DNA from: Clostridia bacterium
GTDB lineage: Bacteria > Bacillota > Clostridia > Christensenellales > UBA1242
Direction of reading: 5' to 3'
Length of the DNA stretch: 10,935 nucleotides
Assembly: GCA_017618475.1 (NCBI GenBank)
Contig: JAFZUF010000061.1
Location: forward strand, 1 to 10,935
Shown here in pieces: positions 1 through 7,333 of the stretch; position 1 is the first letter of the stretch, and each line of letters opens with the position of its first letter. A program made the position numbers and the translations under genes. The notes beneath the pieces were generated by a model. It was not told the origin of the DNA and did not search any database. It worked only from the letters and a program-made list of their open reading frames with translations.

Positions 1-1098
1 CTTATGACAGGCGCCGGTGCTGGTGCTGCTGTGGGTTCCATTGTTCCAGGGCTTGGTACTGCTATTGGTGCCGCGGTTGGTGCTGCTATTGGTACCGCTT
101 CAAGTTTATTGGTTGCAATGTTTGAAGATGCTGCAGATGATATTAAACAAGCATCCACATTGTTTAGTAATGCAGCACAAGCATATGTCCAAGCCATCAA
201 TAAAACGGAAGGTGTTTATGGTGGTATGCATGCTGCCGGTTTCGAAGACCCTGCACAATATTTGGTGTATCAGCAAGCGTTGAAGAATTTGGACATTGGT
301 TCCGATTCATTTGTCGATTTGGTAGCGCGTAGTTTAGCAACCAACAAGAAAACAGCCAGTATTGGTGAACAACTATATGGTATGCGTCGTGATGCGGCCA
401 TGAATTACATTTATGAAATGTATCAAAAGTCTGGATTATCGGCTCGTGAATTTGCATTAACATCCATCGATAAAGGTGGTCTTGGAATGAGTCCACGACA
501 GGTTGGTAATGTTATTTCGTTGTTAAAAAGTGGTGGTATACAAAAGGCTATAACCGATGTTGTGAATTACAACAATATTCCTGTTGGACAAGATATAAGC
601 GTGTTAACCAAAGGTATACAAGGCGCTAACAAACGGCGTATCGATTTAGCGAACCAGGACTTCGCTTCGTGGATGGACAATATGCGTAACATGACGGAGC
701 AAGGTATTTCGATGAACAACGAAATCATCGAAGAAGGTAATATGGCTTGGGCGCGAAATGTGGATGCTATGAAAGAATCTGCCTTGTTGCTTGAAGGTAT
801 TAAATTACAATTTAAGCTACACAAGGAAGAATTGGCCGATATATTCAGCACCATTACCAGTAAGACCGGAGCAAAAACAACCGTTGCTAAGAAGCGTGCT
901 GAAAAGACCGAGGTGGCGCTTGACCTTATGAAACAAGGTGATTATAACGCGGCCATGAAATATCTTAACAACCAAAACAATATGTCGATGGCTGCGTCGC
1001 CAGTACCGGACAATTTGTATGATAAAACAAACGATGCAGCAAGCATTATTAACACGACAAGAAGTCAAAACAAAAGCAGTAAAGTGGAGAGTTTTTAA
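1..1098 (+). CDS. C-terminal part of a probable tail tape-measure-type protein (5' end may be outside window)
   Basis: The frame is open from the first base. The first ATG is at 4, but the codon before it is sense, so this is probably the end of a longer gene. Residues 3-36 counted from that ATG form a Gly/Ala-rich hydrophobic stretch with small residues spaced like a glycine zipper, which could insert into a membrane. The rest is polar and probably helical, with a Lys-rich segment near 270-305 and a low-complexity Asn/Ser tail. Tape-measure proteins set tail length, fill the tube and often carry hydrophobic segments used during DNA entry. The position just before hub and baseplate genes fits that role. 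No lysozyme or transglycosylase motif is seen. It could instead be a separate ejected virion protein. The family is inferred from context and composition, not from a diagnostic motif. Confidence 0.5.
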   Translation, partial: LMTGAGAGAAVGSIVPGLGTAIGAAVGAAIGTASSLLVAMFEDAADDIKQASTLFSNAAQAYVQAINKTEGVYGGMHAAGFEDPAQYLVYQQALKNLDIGSDSFVDLVARSLATNKKTASIGEQLYGMRRDAAMNYIYEMYQKSGLSAREFALTSIDKGGLGMSPRQVGNVISLLKSGGIQKAITDVVNYNNIPVGQDISVLTKGIQGANKRRIDLANQDFASWMDNMRNMTEQGISMNNEIIEEGNMAWARNVDAMKESALLLEGIKLQFKLHKEELADIFSTITSKTGAKTTVAKKRAEKTEVALDLMKQGDYNAAMKYLNNQNNMSMAASPVPDNLYDKTNDAASIINTTRSQNKSSKVESF

Positions 1099-1799
1099 TG
1101 TTACTTGATGAAGTGAAACCTTTATTGATTATCTGGATACCAGTGAAAACGAGTTTTCTATCGTTTTTACAGGACACCACTTTATTACCAGCAACATCAC
1201 AAGGTAGTACATGGCGTGGTGCTATGGATTTTGTGTTGCGCAGAAGTGTGCAAGGTCAGGATTCAAATGCGTTGATTGTTTCGCGCATACCAATTCCATT
1301 TTATTTTTATGAACGTTTATCGTCCAACAAGGATGATAGCGATTTATCAACGGGTTTCTTGTTTGATAACATTTCGGAGTCAATTGATATGGACTATCCG
1401 GATGTGCCAACAGTTATCGATGAACTTAACCAGGAAGCACAACCAAAACAAATGGTTCGTGTTAAAAACACCATTGAAGCTTCATTTAAGGTTAAAAATG
1501 GCGCTACAATTGTGTCCGTATTGCGGTTTTTATTGAAACGTATGTTAACCGATGCGGAAATGGCGAAGGATTTGCGTGTCAGTTTTTACTGGAAAGAATA
1601 CGCCATTTCACATGCACGTATTTTGGACTACAATGAAGCACCGGTTGGAAACACCAATTTAACATTATTAAAGTTGAAAATGGCCACGTACAGAGTTAGC
1701 GATGTAACATCAAATGTTGGCGACGCAAACAAAATCAATGAAGGCGATTACTTGTCAAAGTTTGGTAAAACTACCAATGTTGATGCAGGGGGTGTATAA
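1098..1799 (+). CDS. Unrecognised tail/baseplate structural protein, 233 aa
   Basis: The start overlaps the previous stop (TAATG), with a GGAG ribosome site about nine bases upstream, so it is translationally coupled. The N-terminus (residues 1-25) is hydrophobic but lacks a convincing signal-peptide cleavage site. The rest reads as alternating beta strands and helices. The Val/Asp/Pro region around 95-115 and a helix near 140-160 are the most ordered-looking parts. I recognise no domain. Between a tape-measure-like gene and the baseplate wedge genes, myoviruses usually encode distal-tail or hub-assembly proteins. A Dit-like or tail-tube-initiator role is therefore possible, but this is inferred from gene order only. 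Confidence 0.6.
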   Translation: MLLDEVKPLLIIWIPVKTSFLSFLQDTTLLPATSQGSTWRGAMDFVLRRSVQGQDSNALIVSRIPIPFYFYERLSSNKDDSDLSTGFLFDNISESIDMDYPDVPTVIDELNQEAQPKQMVRVKNTIEASFKVKNGATIVSVLRFLLKRMLTDAEMAKDLRVSFYWKEYAISHARILDYNEAPVGNTNLTLLKLKMATYRVSDVTSNVGDANKINEGDYLSKFGKTTNVDAGGV

Positions 1800-2071
1800 T
1801 GATTTATGAATGGAAGGTTTGTAATTCGAGCGAAATAGCGGCCACCAAGTTTCCGTATATCGAAAAAACCGTTGTTTTGGAAGACTTTTACGACCAACAA
1901 TATCGCATTTATGAAACCGAAAGGTCAATAACCTTATACCAACCAGGGCAACGCAATGTGGTGTTATTCAAAAGCGATGCCGGAACTTTGATGCAGTTTG
2001 GTGACGATTATTTCCATCTCGAATTGTTGGAGGACGGCACCTATGATGTATACCACGCTAAACAGGGATAA
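1799..2071 (+). CDS. Unrecognised small tail protein, 90 aa
   Basis: The start again overlaps the previous stop as TAATG, with a G-rich ribosome site just upstream. The product is acidic and aromatic-rich, and looks like an all-beta small domain: many Tyr/Phe alternate with charged residues, and turns such as QPGQ and GDD are visible. It has no signal peptide or membrane segment. The coupling suggests it is made together with the 233-aa protein and may form a complex with it. No family is recognised. Confidence 0.6.
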   Translation: MIYEWKVCNSSEIAATKFPYIEKTVVLEDFYDQQYRIYETERSITLYQPGQRNVVLFKSDAGTLMQFGDDYFHLELLEDGTYDVYHAKQG

Positions 2072-2112
2072 GCAGGTAGCGCTTGCAATCCTCGCTTTTC
2101 TAACGCTTTATT

Positions 2113-2119
2113 GTATATT
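2113..2119 (+). promoter_or_regulatory. GTATATT element in the 2072-2154 gap (possible late promoter)
   Basis: This is the longest gene-free gap inside the operon. It contains GTATATT, the same heptamer found in the two other gaps longer than 25 bases (7308 and 9403). A TTGCAA lies at 2083-2088, but its spacing is too long for a standard sigma70 promoter. The heptamer also occurs by chance inside genes (for example at 4490 and 5872), so the assignment is weak. Confidence 0.2.
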
Positions 2120-2154
2120 TAATTGAACCGAATGGTTGTTTGGATAGCGCTAAC

Positions 2155-2613
2155 ATGATTATAAAAAATACAAATGGTTTTATGGTATTTCGTTTTGACT
2201 CTATCCAAGAGATGGAGTTGCTTTATAAGGTGTTACCTATTCCAAACTTGGTACCATTTCGCGACCAACCTTTGACTTATGTTCCAGAAGCACAGGCAAA
2301 AATTGGTTATTTAATTGCCGGAGATATGATAAATCCACTGGCTGTACCTATTGTTTCGTGTGCGGATGTAATTGAAGGTTTTGAAGAAAACAGGTTGTGT
2401 TATAGTTTGACCGATGATGCGATTGTAACACGCGACCTGATTCTTACAAAGGTTTCTCTGCATAAAAACCAATTTGGTAAATACATGGGAAACTTTATAT
2501 TGCAACCGTATAGTATGGTTGGTTTGCTTGGAAGGGCTGCCGATTACGAAGCGGTTTATGATGCTAACAGGGGTATCTTTGTATACACTTACATAAGGTT
2601 TGAAATACTATGA
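2155..2613 (+). CDS. Unrecognised tail/baseplate protein, 152 aa (157 aa if TTG start)
   Basis: Two starts are possible: ATG at 2155 or an in-frame TTG at 2140. Neither has a strong ribosome site, and an in-frame stop at 2101 limits the frame upstream. I prefer the ATG. The sequence is hydrophobic and beta-rich with a Pro-rich stretch early on, a Gly-Arg-Ala segment near 125 and an aromatic C-terminus (YTYIRFEIL). There is no signal peptide and no membrane helix. It is the first gene after an 83-base gap, so it may begin a new transcription unit that leads into the baseplate block. It ends with an ATGAG overlap into the next gene. Its function is not recognised; a hub or spike-associated role is possible from position alone. 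Confidence 0.6.
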   Translation: MIIKNTNGFMVFRFDSIQEMELLYKVLPIPNLVPFRDQPLTYVPEAQAKIGYLIAGDMINPLAVPIVSCADVIEGFEENRLCYSLTDDAIVTRDLILTKVSLHKNQFGKYMGNFILQPYSMVGLLGRAADYEAVYDANRGIFVYTYIRFEIL

Positions 2614-2912
2614 GTGGGACAACTTTAGAAAATGTTGATATTGTTTTTGATGCGGAGCGCGCTGATTTTGCGGCAGAAAAGACCGACAAATATAAAGGCG
2701 AGAATATTTGTAATGTACAGCTTGGTTCGCTCAATGGAGGAAAATCCATAGGTATTGATTTTGACCAGTTTGTTCGTGGTCAGTTGGAGTTTTCCGTTGC
2801 CACATTTAAGGCTCATGTTATTCAACAGTTGACCGCACTAAACTGCACAGTTAAAAGCGTTGACATCCAGCAAAATGAATTGGATGGCACAATAACAATA
2901 GGAGTACGATAA
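2610..2912 (+). CDS. Possible gp25/W-like baseplate wedge protein, 100 aa
   Basis: The start overlaps the previous stop by four bases. The order of elements matches the small gp25/W wedge family: an N-terminal segment, a Gly-Gly-Lys turn with a following Phe-Asp (near 45-55), a helix (about 63-75), and a final strand pair where an acidic/Asn turn leads into Asp-Gly-Thr-Ile-Thr-Ile and the end. In that family the last strands follow a similar Asp-Gly-x-Leu-x-Ile pattern. The position two genes ahead of a J-like protein is where W/gp25 is encoded in P2- and Mu-like phages. The conserved Glu-Pro-Arg motif of the family is not seen, so the match is distant and could be wrong. Confidence 0.5.
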   Translation: MSGTTLENVDIVFDAERADFAAEKTDKYKGENICNVQLGSLNGGKSIGIDFDQFVRGQLEFSVATFKAHVIQQLTALNCTVKSVDIQQNELDGTITIGVR

Positions 2913-3079
2913 TGTATATGACAAAAGATTTTGCGAAAACACAAACGCGCAAATTCAATACTTATCCAATCGGTGTAATGGCCGACCCAGATAAGGATGA
3001 TACTGTCGAAAGACAAAAACAGGCTGAAGAACATAAGGTTCGTGAAGCAAACGCAAAAAAAGCGAAACATAAGGATTAA
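2912..3079 (+). CDS. Small basic/charged protein, 55 aa
   Basis: This gene starts with ATG at 2912, overlapping the preceding stop (TAATG) with AGGAG upstream, and ends with TAA at 3077-3079, two bases before the next ATG. Its spacing and ribosome site are as good as those of its larger neighbours, so it is very probably translated. Residues 1-22 carry several Lys/Arg and a Tyr-Pro-Ile-Gly turn. Residues 30-55 are a continuous charged segment of Glu, Lys, Gln and Ala that should form one amphipathic helix, with a Lys/His-rich end. Possible roles are a wedge-assembly helix or a small structural clamp. No family is recognised. Confidence 0.65.
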   Translation: MYMTKDFAKTQTRKFNTYPIGVMADPDKDDTVERQKQAEEHKVREANAKKAKHKD

Positions 3080-3081
3080 AC

Positions 3082-4083
3082 ATGTGGGATATTGCAAACG
3101 GTTTTGTACCACGCACCTTTGATGAAATCTTGTCCACAATGGTGGCAAAAATCAATGAGCAATATGGTACCAATTATGATGTTACTACCATTCAAGGTAC
3201 TAACTTTTACAAATATTTTTATGCTGGTATTCAAGTGATTATGGAAGCCGAACAACAGGTTGCTGACCTGTCCGGTAAGTATCAGCAATACATTGCTAAC
3301 ACAAACCAAAGAATACTTCAACCACGTGGTACGGTTGATGGTTTTATCAATTTCATCAAGAGCGATGGTGTATTAAACACCGAAGGTTCCTTTGACCCAA
3401 TTGATGAACCAAGTAAAGCGGGTAAAATAAAGTTTGCAATATTGTTGGACAAGAACGATACCGATTATACAAACAAGAAAAACAAACTTATCGAATATTT
3501 CCATAAGTATTTGTCCGTTGGTTTGTATTATTACGGTGGGATTGGTGATTATTATAAAGGCGATTGGGATGCAGCCGTGACATACCCAGCAGGTGTGTTG
3601 GTTCGTTCCGGGACAAAGTATTATAATTCGCTATCCGAAAACACCAATGTAAATCCAGCAGGTAACCCAAACGTGTGGGAAGAATCAGTACCACCATCAA
3701 ACTTTGTATCAGGCGATTACAATGCTATCAATGGACAGGAGTTCCATTACGCGTTCTATTTGCCTCGGTATTATCAATTGTTAAGTTTAACCATAACACT
3801 TCCAATATCGGCCAATAACAACAATTATGTTATGACTCAAAAAGAAGTGCAGGATTTGTTTGCCCAAAGGTTTCAAGAATATATGACTTTGGGTAAAAAC
3901 CTTGAACCGGAAGCCATTTGTTCCATCAAAGAATTTGATTTTGCTAGCCGTGTTGTTTATAGTGGTTCATATCAGGACGATACCGGCGCTATCAAAACAT
4001 TCTCAAATGTGCCAGTGGAAATACCATTTGACGTTAAGTTCAAAATGATGGATGCAAGTAACATTGTGGTGGTGTATCAATAA
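3082..4083 (+). CDS. Baseplate J-like wedge protein with inserted carbohydrate-binding-like module, 333 aa
   Basis: The N-terminal 90 residues are helical, with the pattern seen in baseplate-J-type proteins: an early Phe-x-Glu helix, a Gly-Thr step and a long Ala/Glu/Gln helix followed by an Asn-rich stretch. The C-terminal part (about 230-333) has strands and a helix ending in a hydrophobic strand. In J-like proteins this family bridges wedge subunits and sheath around the hub. Residues about 160-203 differ from that fold. They read W, VTYPAG, V-R-x-G-x-x-Y-Y-x-S, then NP and a closing Trp, which is the pattern of family 5/12 carbohydrate-binding modules. The start has AAGGA upstream. The next gene overlaps by one base. 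J-like identity is inferred from layout and the following I-like gene; a gp6-like wedge protein is the alternative. Confidence 0.6.
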   Translation: MWDIANGFVPRTFDEILSTMVAKINEQYGTNYDVTTIQGTNFYKYFYAGIQVIMEAEQQVADLSGKYQQYIANTNQRILQPRGTVDGFINFIKSDGVLNTEGSFDPIDEPSKAGKIKFAILLDKNDTDYTNKKNKLIEYFHKYLSVGLYYYGGIGDYYKGDWDAAVTYPAGVLVRSGTKYYNSLSENTNVNPAGNPNVWEESVPPSNFVSGDYNAINGQEFHYAFYLPRYYQLLSLTITLPISANNNNYVMTQKEVQDLFAQRFQEYMTLGKNLEPEAICSIKEFDFASRVVYSGSYQDDTGAIKTFSNVPVEIPFDVKFKMMDASNIVVVYQ

Positions 4084-4637
4084 TGAGCGTACAATTTTAT
4101 CTTCATGACGACGAGGAAATGAAAGCTTATCGGGTGTTCCAAGCAGCCGTGGAACCATTTCGCTTGTCGGTCGCGAGCATGTATGCAAATTATAATGCTG
4201 ACCCAAACATTGGTAAAGTAATACACGATGAAAAAGTGGTTCCATTATCAAATGTTGTACAACCGGAATTGTTTATGCGTATTTGGGGTAAATTGGTTGG
4301 TATGATTGAAGTTTGGGGCGCCGAAACATTGCTTGAATTTATCGTTTCCGTATATGGTATCAATGTTGATTTAACAATCGGCCCACCAATGCATATTGGG
4401 TTGGTTGCCGACATTGACCCTGGTGAAACCGTTGACGAATTATGGATTGGAAATAATAAGTTTCCATCAGTTCGTTTCGAGGATGCGGAGTATATTTTAG
4501 GTAGGATACCACCTGATGATTATAAAATGTTATTTAAGCGCTTATTGGGTGATATTTTATCCATTGAACAGTTAAGAATGTTGTTACAACATTTACGTCC
4601 AGCGGGTGAACATTGGGCCGTACAATATAGGAGTTAA
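4083..4637 (+). CDS. Tail protein I-like baseplate/fibre adaptor, copy 1, 184 aa
   Basis: The ATG overlaps the J-like stop (TAATG), as is usual for J-I gene pairs. The protein is helical at the N-terminus, with a conserved-looking block (13-58) that aligns without gaps to residues 16-61 of the protein encoded at 6709-7305 (12 of 46 identical by my count, most others similar). The end of the protein contains Leu-Arg-Pro-Ala-Gly-x-x-Trp, resembling the Lys/Arg-Pro-Ala-His/Gly motif near the C-terminus of P2 gpI-type proteins. These sit at the baseplate rim and attach the tail fibres. The fibre gene that follows two bases later supports this. The family assignment is by motif and gene order. Confidence 0.55.
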   Translation: MSVQFYLHDDEEMKAYRVFQAAVEPFRLSVASMYANYNADPNIGKVIHDEKVVPLSNVVQPELFMRIWGKLVGMIEVWGAETLLEFIVSVYGINVDLTIGPPMHIGLVADIDPGETVDELWIGNNKFPSVRFEDAEYILGRIPPDDYKMLFKRLLGDILSIEQLRMLLQHLRPAGEHWAVQYRS

Positions 4638-4639
4638 AC

Positions 4640-5497
4640 ATGAACGAGGATTATGGTGTAAAACACATTTATGAATTACCGCTAAATAATGACGTCCAGG
4701 AAAGCGATTCGTTTGTTTATGACCAAGGGTCTACGGGTAATTCAAACCGCGCACAATTCCGCGGAATAATCGATGTTTTGCTACGGTCTTATTTTGCCAG
4801 TAAGGACTTAACAAACTTGACCGACGAAACAATTGCGGACTTTATTGCTACATTATCGCAACCGGATAGTCCGGATACTGGTACTGGTTTGTTGTTACGT
4901 ACTCATTCAAATGAAACACAATCCGGATTACGCACTTTGTCCGAAAAGTTAATTGCAGCCAACGCTCATTTAATTGCCGACATGTTCTTCGAAAACCTAA
5001 CATCAGCCGAGTTCTTAAAGTTGCAGCAATTATTTTCAAACGCTATCAAAAGAACGTCCACGGATGAGTATGAAGGTATTTTGGCAAATCGAGACCTGAC
5101 AAACTTAACAGAAACAGGTATAACAAACCTGAATCGTGTTAATTATGTTGAATTACAACAGACAAGCCAAACAATTACTATTCCGGCGACGGCTTTGAAT
5201 CGTTGTGTGCGTATACGTTTGAATCAAGATGTGGCATCCATTATATTACCAACATCTGGTTTAAGTAATACAATGTTAAATCAAGTTATTATTATGATTG
5301 ACAGAAACGGCCACAACATTGCATCCAGCGCATTTACAGCCAATGGTTATACATTACGCGGCACTGGTGCAACAATGCCTTCGTTTACAGCAACATTTGA
5401 TAAGGATAAAGCCATCGAGTTCTTCTGTGAATATGATGACTTCACAAACTTGTCAAACCCAACATGGAACTATGGTTACTCAAAAATAGGACACTAA
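4640..5497 (+). CDS. Tail fibre 1, short, 285 aa
   Basis: AGGAG lies eight bases before the ATG. The N-terminal 60 residues resemble the start of fibre 2 (7334-9382): an Ile-x-x-Leu strand, an acidic turn, then a helix ending in Asp-Leu-Thr/Ser-Asn-Leu. That Asp-Leu-x-Asn-Leu-Thr/Ser motif is common in phage fibres and occurs twice here, near residues 56 and 151, so the protein has an internal repeat. Residues 85-150 are helical and 170-285 are beta-rich. No recognised receptor-binding tip or Tfa-dependent tip is seen. It is probably a fibre base or short fibre anchored by the I-like protein just upstream. The adhesin gene follows with no gap, so the two may form one appendage. Confidence 0.6.
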   Translation: MNEDYGVKHIYELPLNNDVQESDSFVYDQGSTGNSNRAQFRGIIDVLLRSYFASKDLTNLTDETIADFIATLSQPDSPDTGTGLLLRTHSNETQSGLRTLSEKLIAANAHLIADMFFENLTSAEFLKLQQLFSNAIKRTSTDEYEGILANRDLTNLTETGITNLNRVNYVELQQTSQTITIPATALNRCVRIRLNQDVASIILPTSGLSNTMLNQVIIMIDRNGHNIASSAFTANGYTLRGTGATMPSFTATFDKDKAIEFFCEYDDFTNLSNPTWNYGYSKIGH

Positions 5498-6712
5498 ATG
5501 CCTGCTTTAGACCGCTTTGCGAACCGATATTATTATGAAACCAAGTTTATGGACGACGAACTTCCATTATGGATTTGGGAGACCGGGGATTCATCGCCAT
5601 CAAAAACATACTATTTTTATGTTGATAACGGGCATTGGTGGCAATTACCAAAAATTAAAGTCGGTGTAAAGTATGAAAATTCGTATTCTAACTCGCAGTT
5701 TAGACCGGCCGATTGGTTTACAATGGAATCCACACCAAACTATTTTGTTGTCGATATTTATGGAATATCTGCAGGTGGTTATGCTTCGCACCATAAACAT
5801 CGTCGTCGCTATAAAAGGTTTCGCCATAAAAACGACCATTATAATGCTTCGGGTGGTTCCGGGTCTGTGTTGTATATTCGCGACCTGAAAATCCGTATAA
5901 AGGACGAGGATTTGAACCCAATTACATATCAAATGAAAGGTAAAGCCGGCCCACAAAACCCGTATGGTTATAGGGATGACTGGCATGTTAACCCAGCAAA
6001 TGTTCATACTGATGTAAATGATTGGTGTATGAAATTGGCCGCACCAGCAAGAACACCAACAGGTGTTGCGCCGGCAGGACATTTCATCATGGGTATGGCT
6101 GCTGGTGGTAATGCTTGGGAAGCTTCACATCGAAGCTATGGTGGTTATGGTGCAAGCAACTTTTATATCCCAACACAATGTGCTTTTCCGCGCGACATTT
6201 CGGTGTTAAGGACATATCAAAATGGCCAATCCTATGTAACCGGTGAATGGATAAACCATAACAATGTTTGTTATCGTGTTGATAGTCCATTTACTGCATC
6301 GAATTGGAGTACAGACCAAAATGTATGTTCGGTAGCGCCAACATATGCGGACAATGTAACATATTATCCAACCACATATTTGTACTACAACGGTGGTTTA
6401 TATTATGTCCAAGCACAATTTGCAAACGACCCAGGTAATACAATATTGGGTTGGGCTGATTATTTACTAAGTAAAGACCTTAAAACATTTGATATACGCC
6501 GCAATGGTGTTAATGGTCAAGGCCCAGTAAAGGATGGTACCACACCTGCAACCGTACCACCAAGGGTGTTTAGTGAAAGCGATATAAACGACATTAACGA
6601 AATATGGGTTCGCAAATCATTATCTTGGGGTCAAGGCCAGCAATGTCAAGGTGCTGGTAATTATGGTCAAGGTGGTGGTATGGCTATGATATACAAAGGA
6701 GAATCGTCATGA
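5498..6712 (+). CDS. Glycine-rich tail adhesin with two carbohydrate-binding-like repeats, 404 aa
   Basis: The gene begins directly after the fibre 1 stop. Residues 1-90 are aromatic-rich strands. A strongly basic, His/Arg/Lys-dense cluster lies at 98-111, followed by Asn-Ala-Ser-Gly-Gly-Ser-Gly. Glycine-rich segments occur near 147-160, 199-223 and at the end (374-402: Trp-Gly-Gln-Gly, then GQGGGMAMIY). Such Gly motifs packed against a central strand are typical of glycine-rich fibre-tip domains, as in T-even-type gp38 adhesins and related prophage fibres. Between the last two Gly segments (about 238-325) are two tandem units with Trp/Tyr patterns like family 5/12 carbohydrate-binding modules, related in style to the insert in the J-like protein. 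Cys residues are concentrated there. It probably binds host surface glycans. The domain calls are by eye. Confidence 0.55.
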   Translation: MPALDRFANRYYYETKFMDDELPLWIWETGDSSPSKTYYFYVDNGHWWQLPKIKVGVKYENSYSNSQFRPADWFTMESTPNYFVVDIYGISAGGYASHHKHRRRYKRFRHKNDHYNASGGSGSVLYIRDLKIRIKDEDLNPITYQMKGKAGPQNPYGYRDDWHVNPANVHTDVNDWCMKLAAPARTPTGVAPAGHFIMGMAAGGNAWEASHRSYGGYGASNFYIPTQCAFPRDISVLRTYQNGQSYVTGEWINHNNVCYRVDSPFTASNWSTDQNVCSVAPTYADNVTYYPTTYLYYNGGLYYVQAQFANDPGNTILGWADYLLSKDLKTFDIRRNGVNGQGPVKDGTTPATVPPRVFSESDINDINEIWVRKSLSWGQGQQCQGAGNYGQGGGMAMIYKGESS

Positions 6713-7305
6713 TACAGATGTATACTCCGGATATAAATCGCGACATAAACGAAGAAAGGGCTTTCGAAGTTTTCGAAGCAATGATTGACCCATTAAAGGA
6801 TGCGCTAACCGAAATGTTTGTTGCCGCTTATTGGGCGCCGGACATTGGTCGTGCTTTGTATAATGAAAGAGCCACTCCAATTTGTGATGTTTGGGATAAT
6901 GAACATTTGGTGGTTGCATATCATCGTTGGCATGAATTGTATGTGAGTTTACAAACCTGCGATAATTTAATTGAGTTTGTAAATGTGTTGTATAAGGCTG
7001 CAACCCTGGACATAAATGTTTTGGCGCCATTGGTTCTCGCTTTTAATATCGATGTAAACCATTCAATTGAAATATGGTGGAATCGCGATGGTCGGTATAA
7101 TCTGGAAACCATACCGGGTAATTTAGCAGCATTTGAGGACGAAAGGGAAGCCCAAATATTCATGAAAGATGACGCTGTTGATGAAGATGGTTTTGGTTTT
7201 GTTTTCAATTTTGTGCCAATCAATATTTCAAACAATGCCATCGTAAAAATATTGCGCGACGTTGTATATCCTGGTTTGTATTACGACACCACGGTAATCA
7301 AATAA
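6709..7305 (+). CDS. Tail protein I-like baseplate/fibre adaptor, copy 2, 198 aa
   Basis: The ATG overlaps the adhesin TGA (ATGA), with AAAGGAG upstream. Residues 16-61 align without gaps to residues 13-58 of the 4083-4637 product. Both share the Ala-x-x-Val-Phe-x-Ala core, the Pro-x-Ile-Gly step and a later Pro. The following helix with Leu-Ile-Glu-Phe-Val also has a counterpart. The C-terminus keeps a Tyr-Pro-Gly at the place of Arg-Pro-Ala-Gly in copy 1, but otherwise diverges. An acidic insert lies at about 135-165. It is followed by the second fibre gene, just as copy 1 is followed by the first. It probably anchors fibre 2 to a different baseplate position or layer. Divergence is high, so the duplication is old or the copy was acquired from another phage. 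Confidence 0.55.
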   Translation: MIQMYTPDINRDINEERAFEVFEAMIDPLKDALTEMFVAAYWAPDIGRALYNERATPICDVWDNEHLVVAYHRWHELYVSLQTCDNLIEFVNVLYKAATLDINVLAPLVLAFNIDVNHSIEIWWNRDGRYNLETIPGNLAAFEDEREAQIFMKDDAVDEDGFGFVFNFVPINISNNAIVKILRDVVYPGLYYDTTVIK

Positions 7306-7307
7306 GA

Positions 7308-7325
7308 GTATATTATTATAAGAGG
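7308..7325 (+). promoter_or_regulatory. GTATATTATTATAAGAGG element before fibre 2 (possible promoter plus ribosome site)
   Basis: This lies in the 28-base gap before fibre 2. It shares GTATATTAT-(T/A)-ATA with the element at 9403-9420. AGAGG at the right end is the likely ribosome site for the ATG at 7334. No sigma70 -35 box is visible at the right distance. Confidence 0.25.
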
Positions 7326-7333
7326 TTTTAAGC

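Noticed and set aside
567..854. Minus-strand frame of 95 codons opposite the first gene
   Set aside because: It lies wholly inside a well-supported + strand gene, has no ribosome site and shows no recognisable protein features; it is a shadow frame.
2145..2152. TAGCGCTA palindrome, with TAGCGCT also at 2077
   Set aside because: It is too short to be a convincing operator, and the two copies have no other shared flanks.
3082..3630. Alternative reading of the J-like gene as a fibre protein because of the sugar-binding-like insert
   Set aside because: The helical N-terminus, and the following one-base overlap with an I-like gene, fit a wedge protein better.
5645..6082. Minus-strand frame of 145 codons opposite the adhesin gene
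   Set aside because: The + strand frame has a good ribosome site, neighbour coupling and recognisable domains. The minus frame is rich in Cys, Trp and His runs typical of antisense translation.
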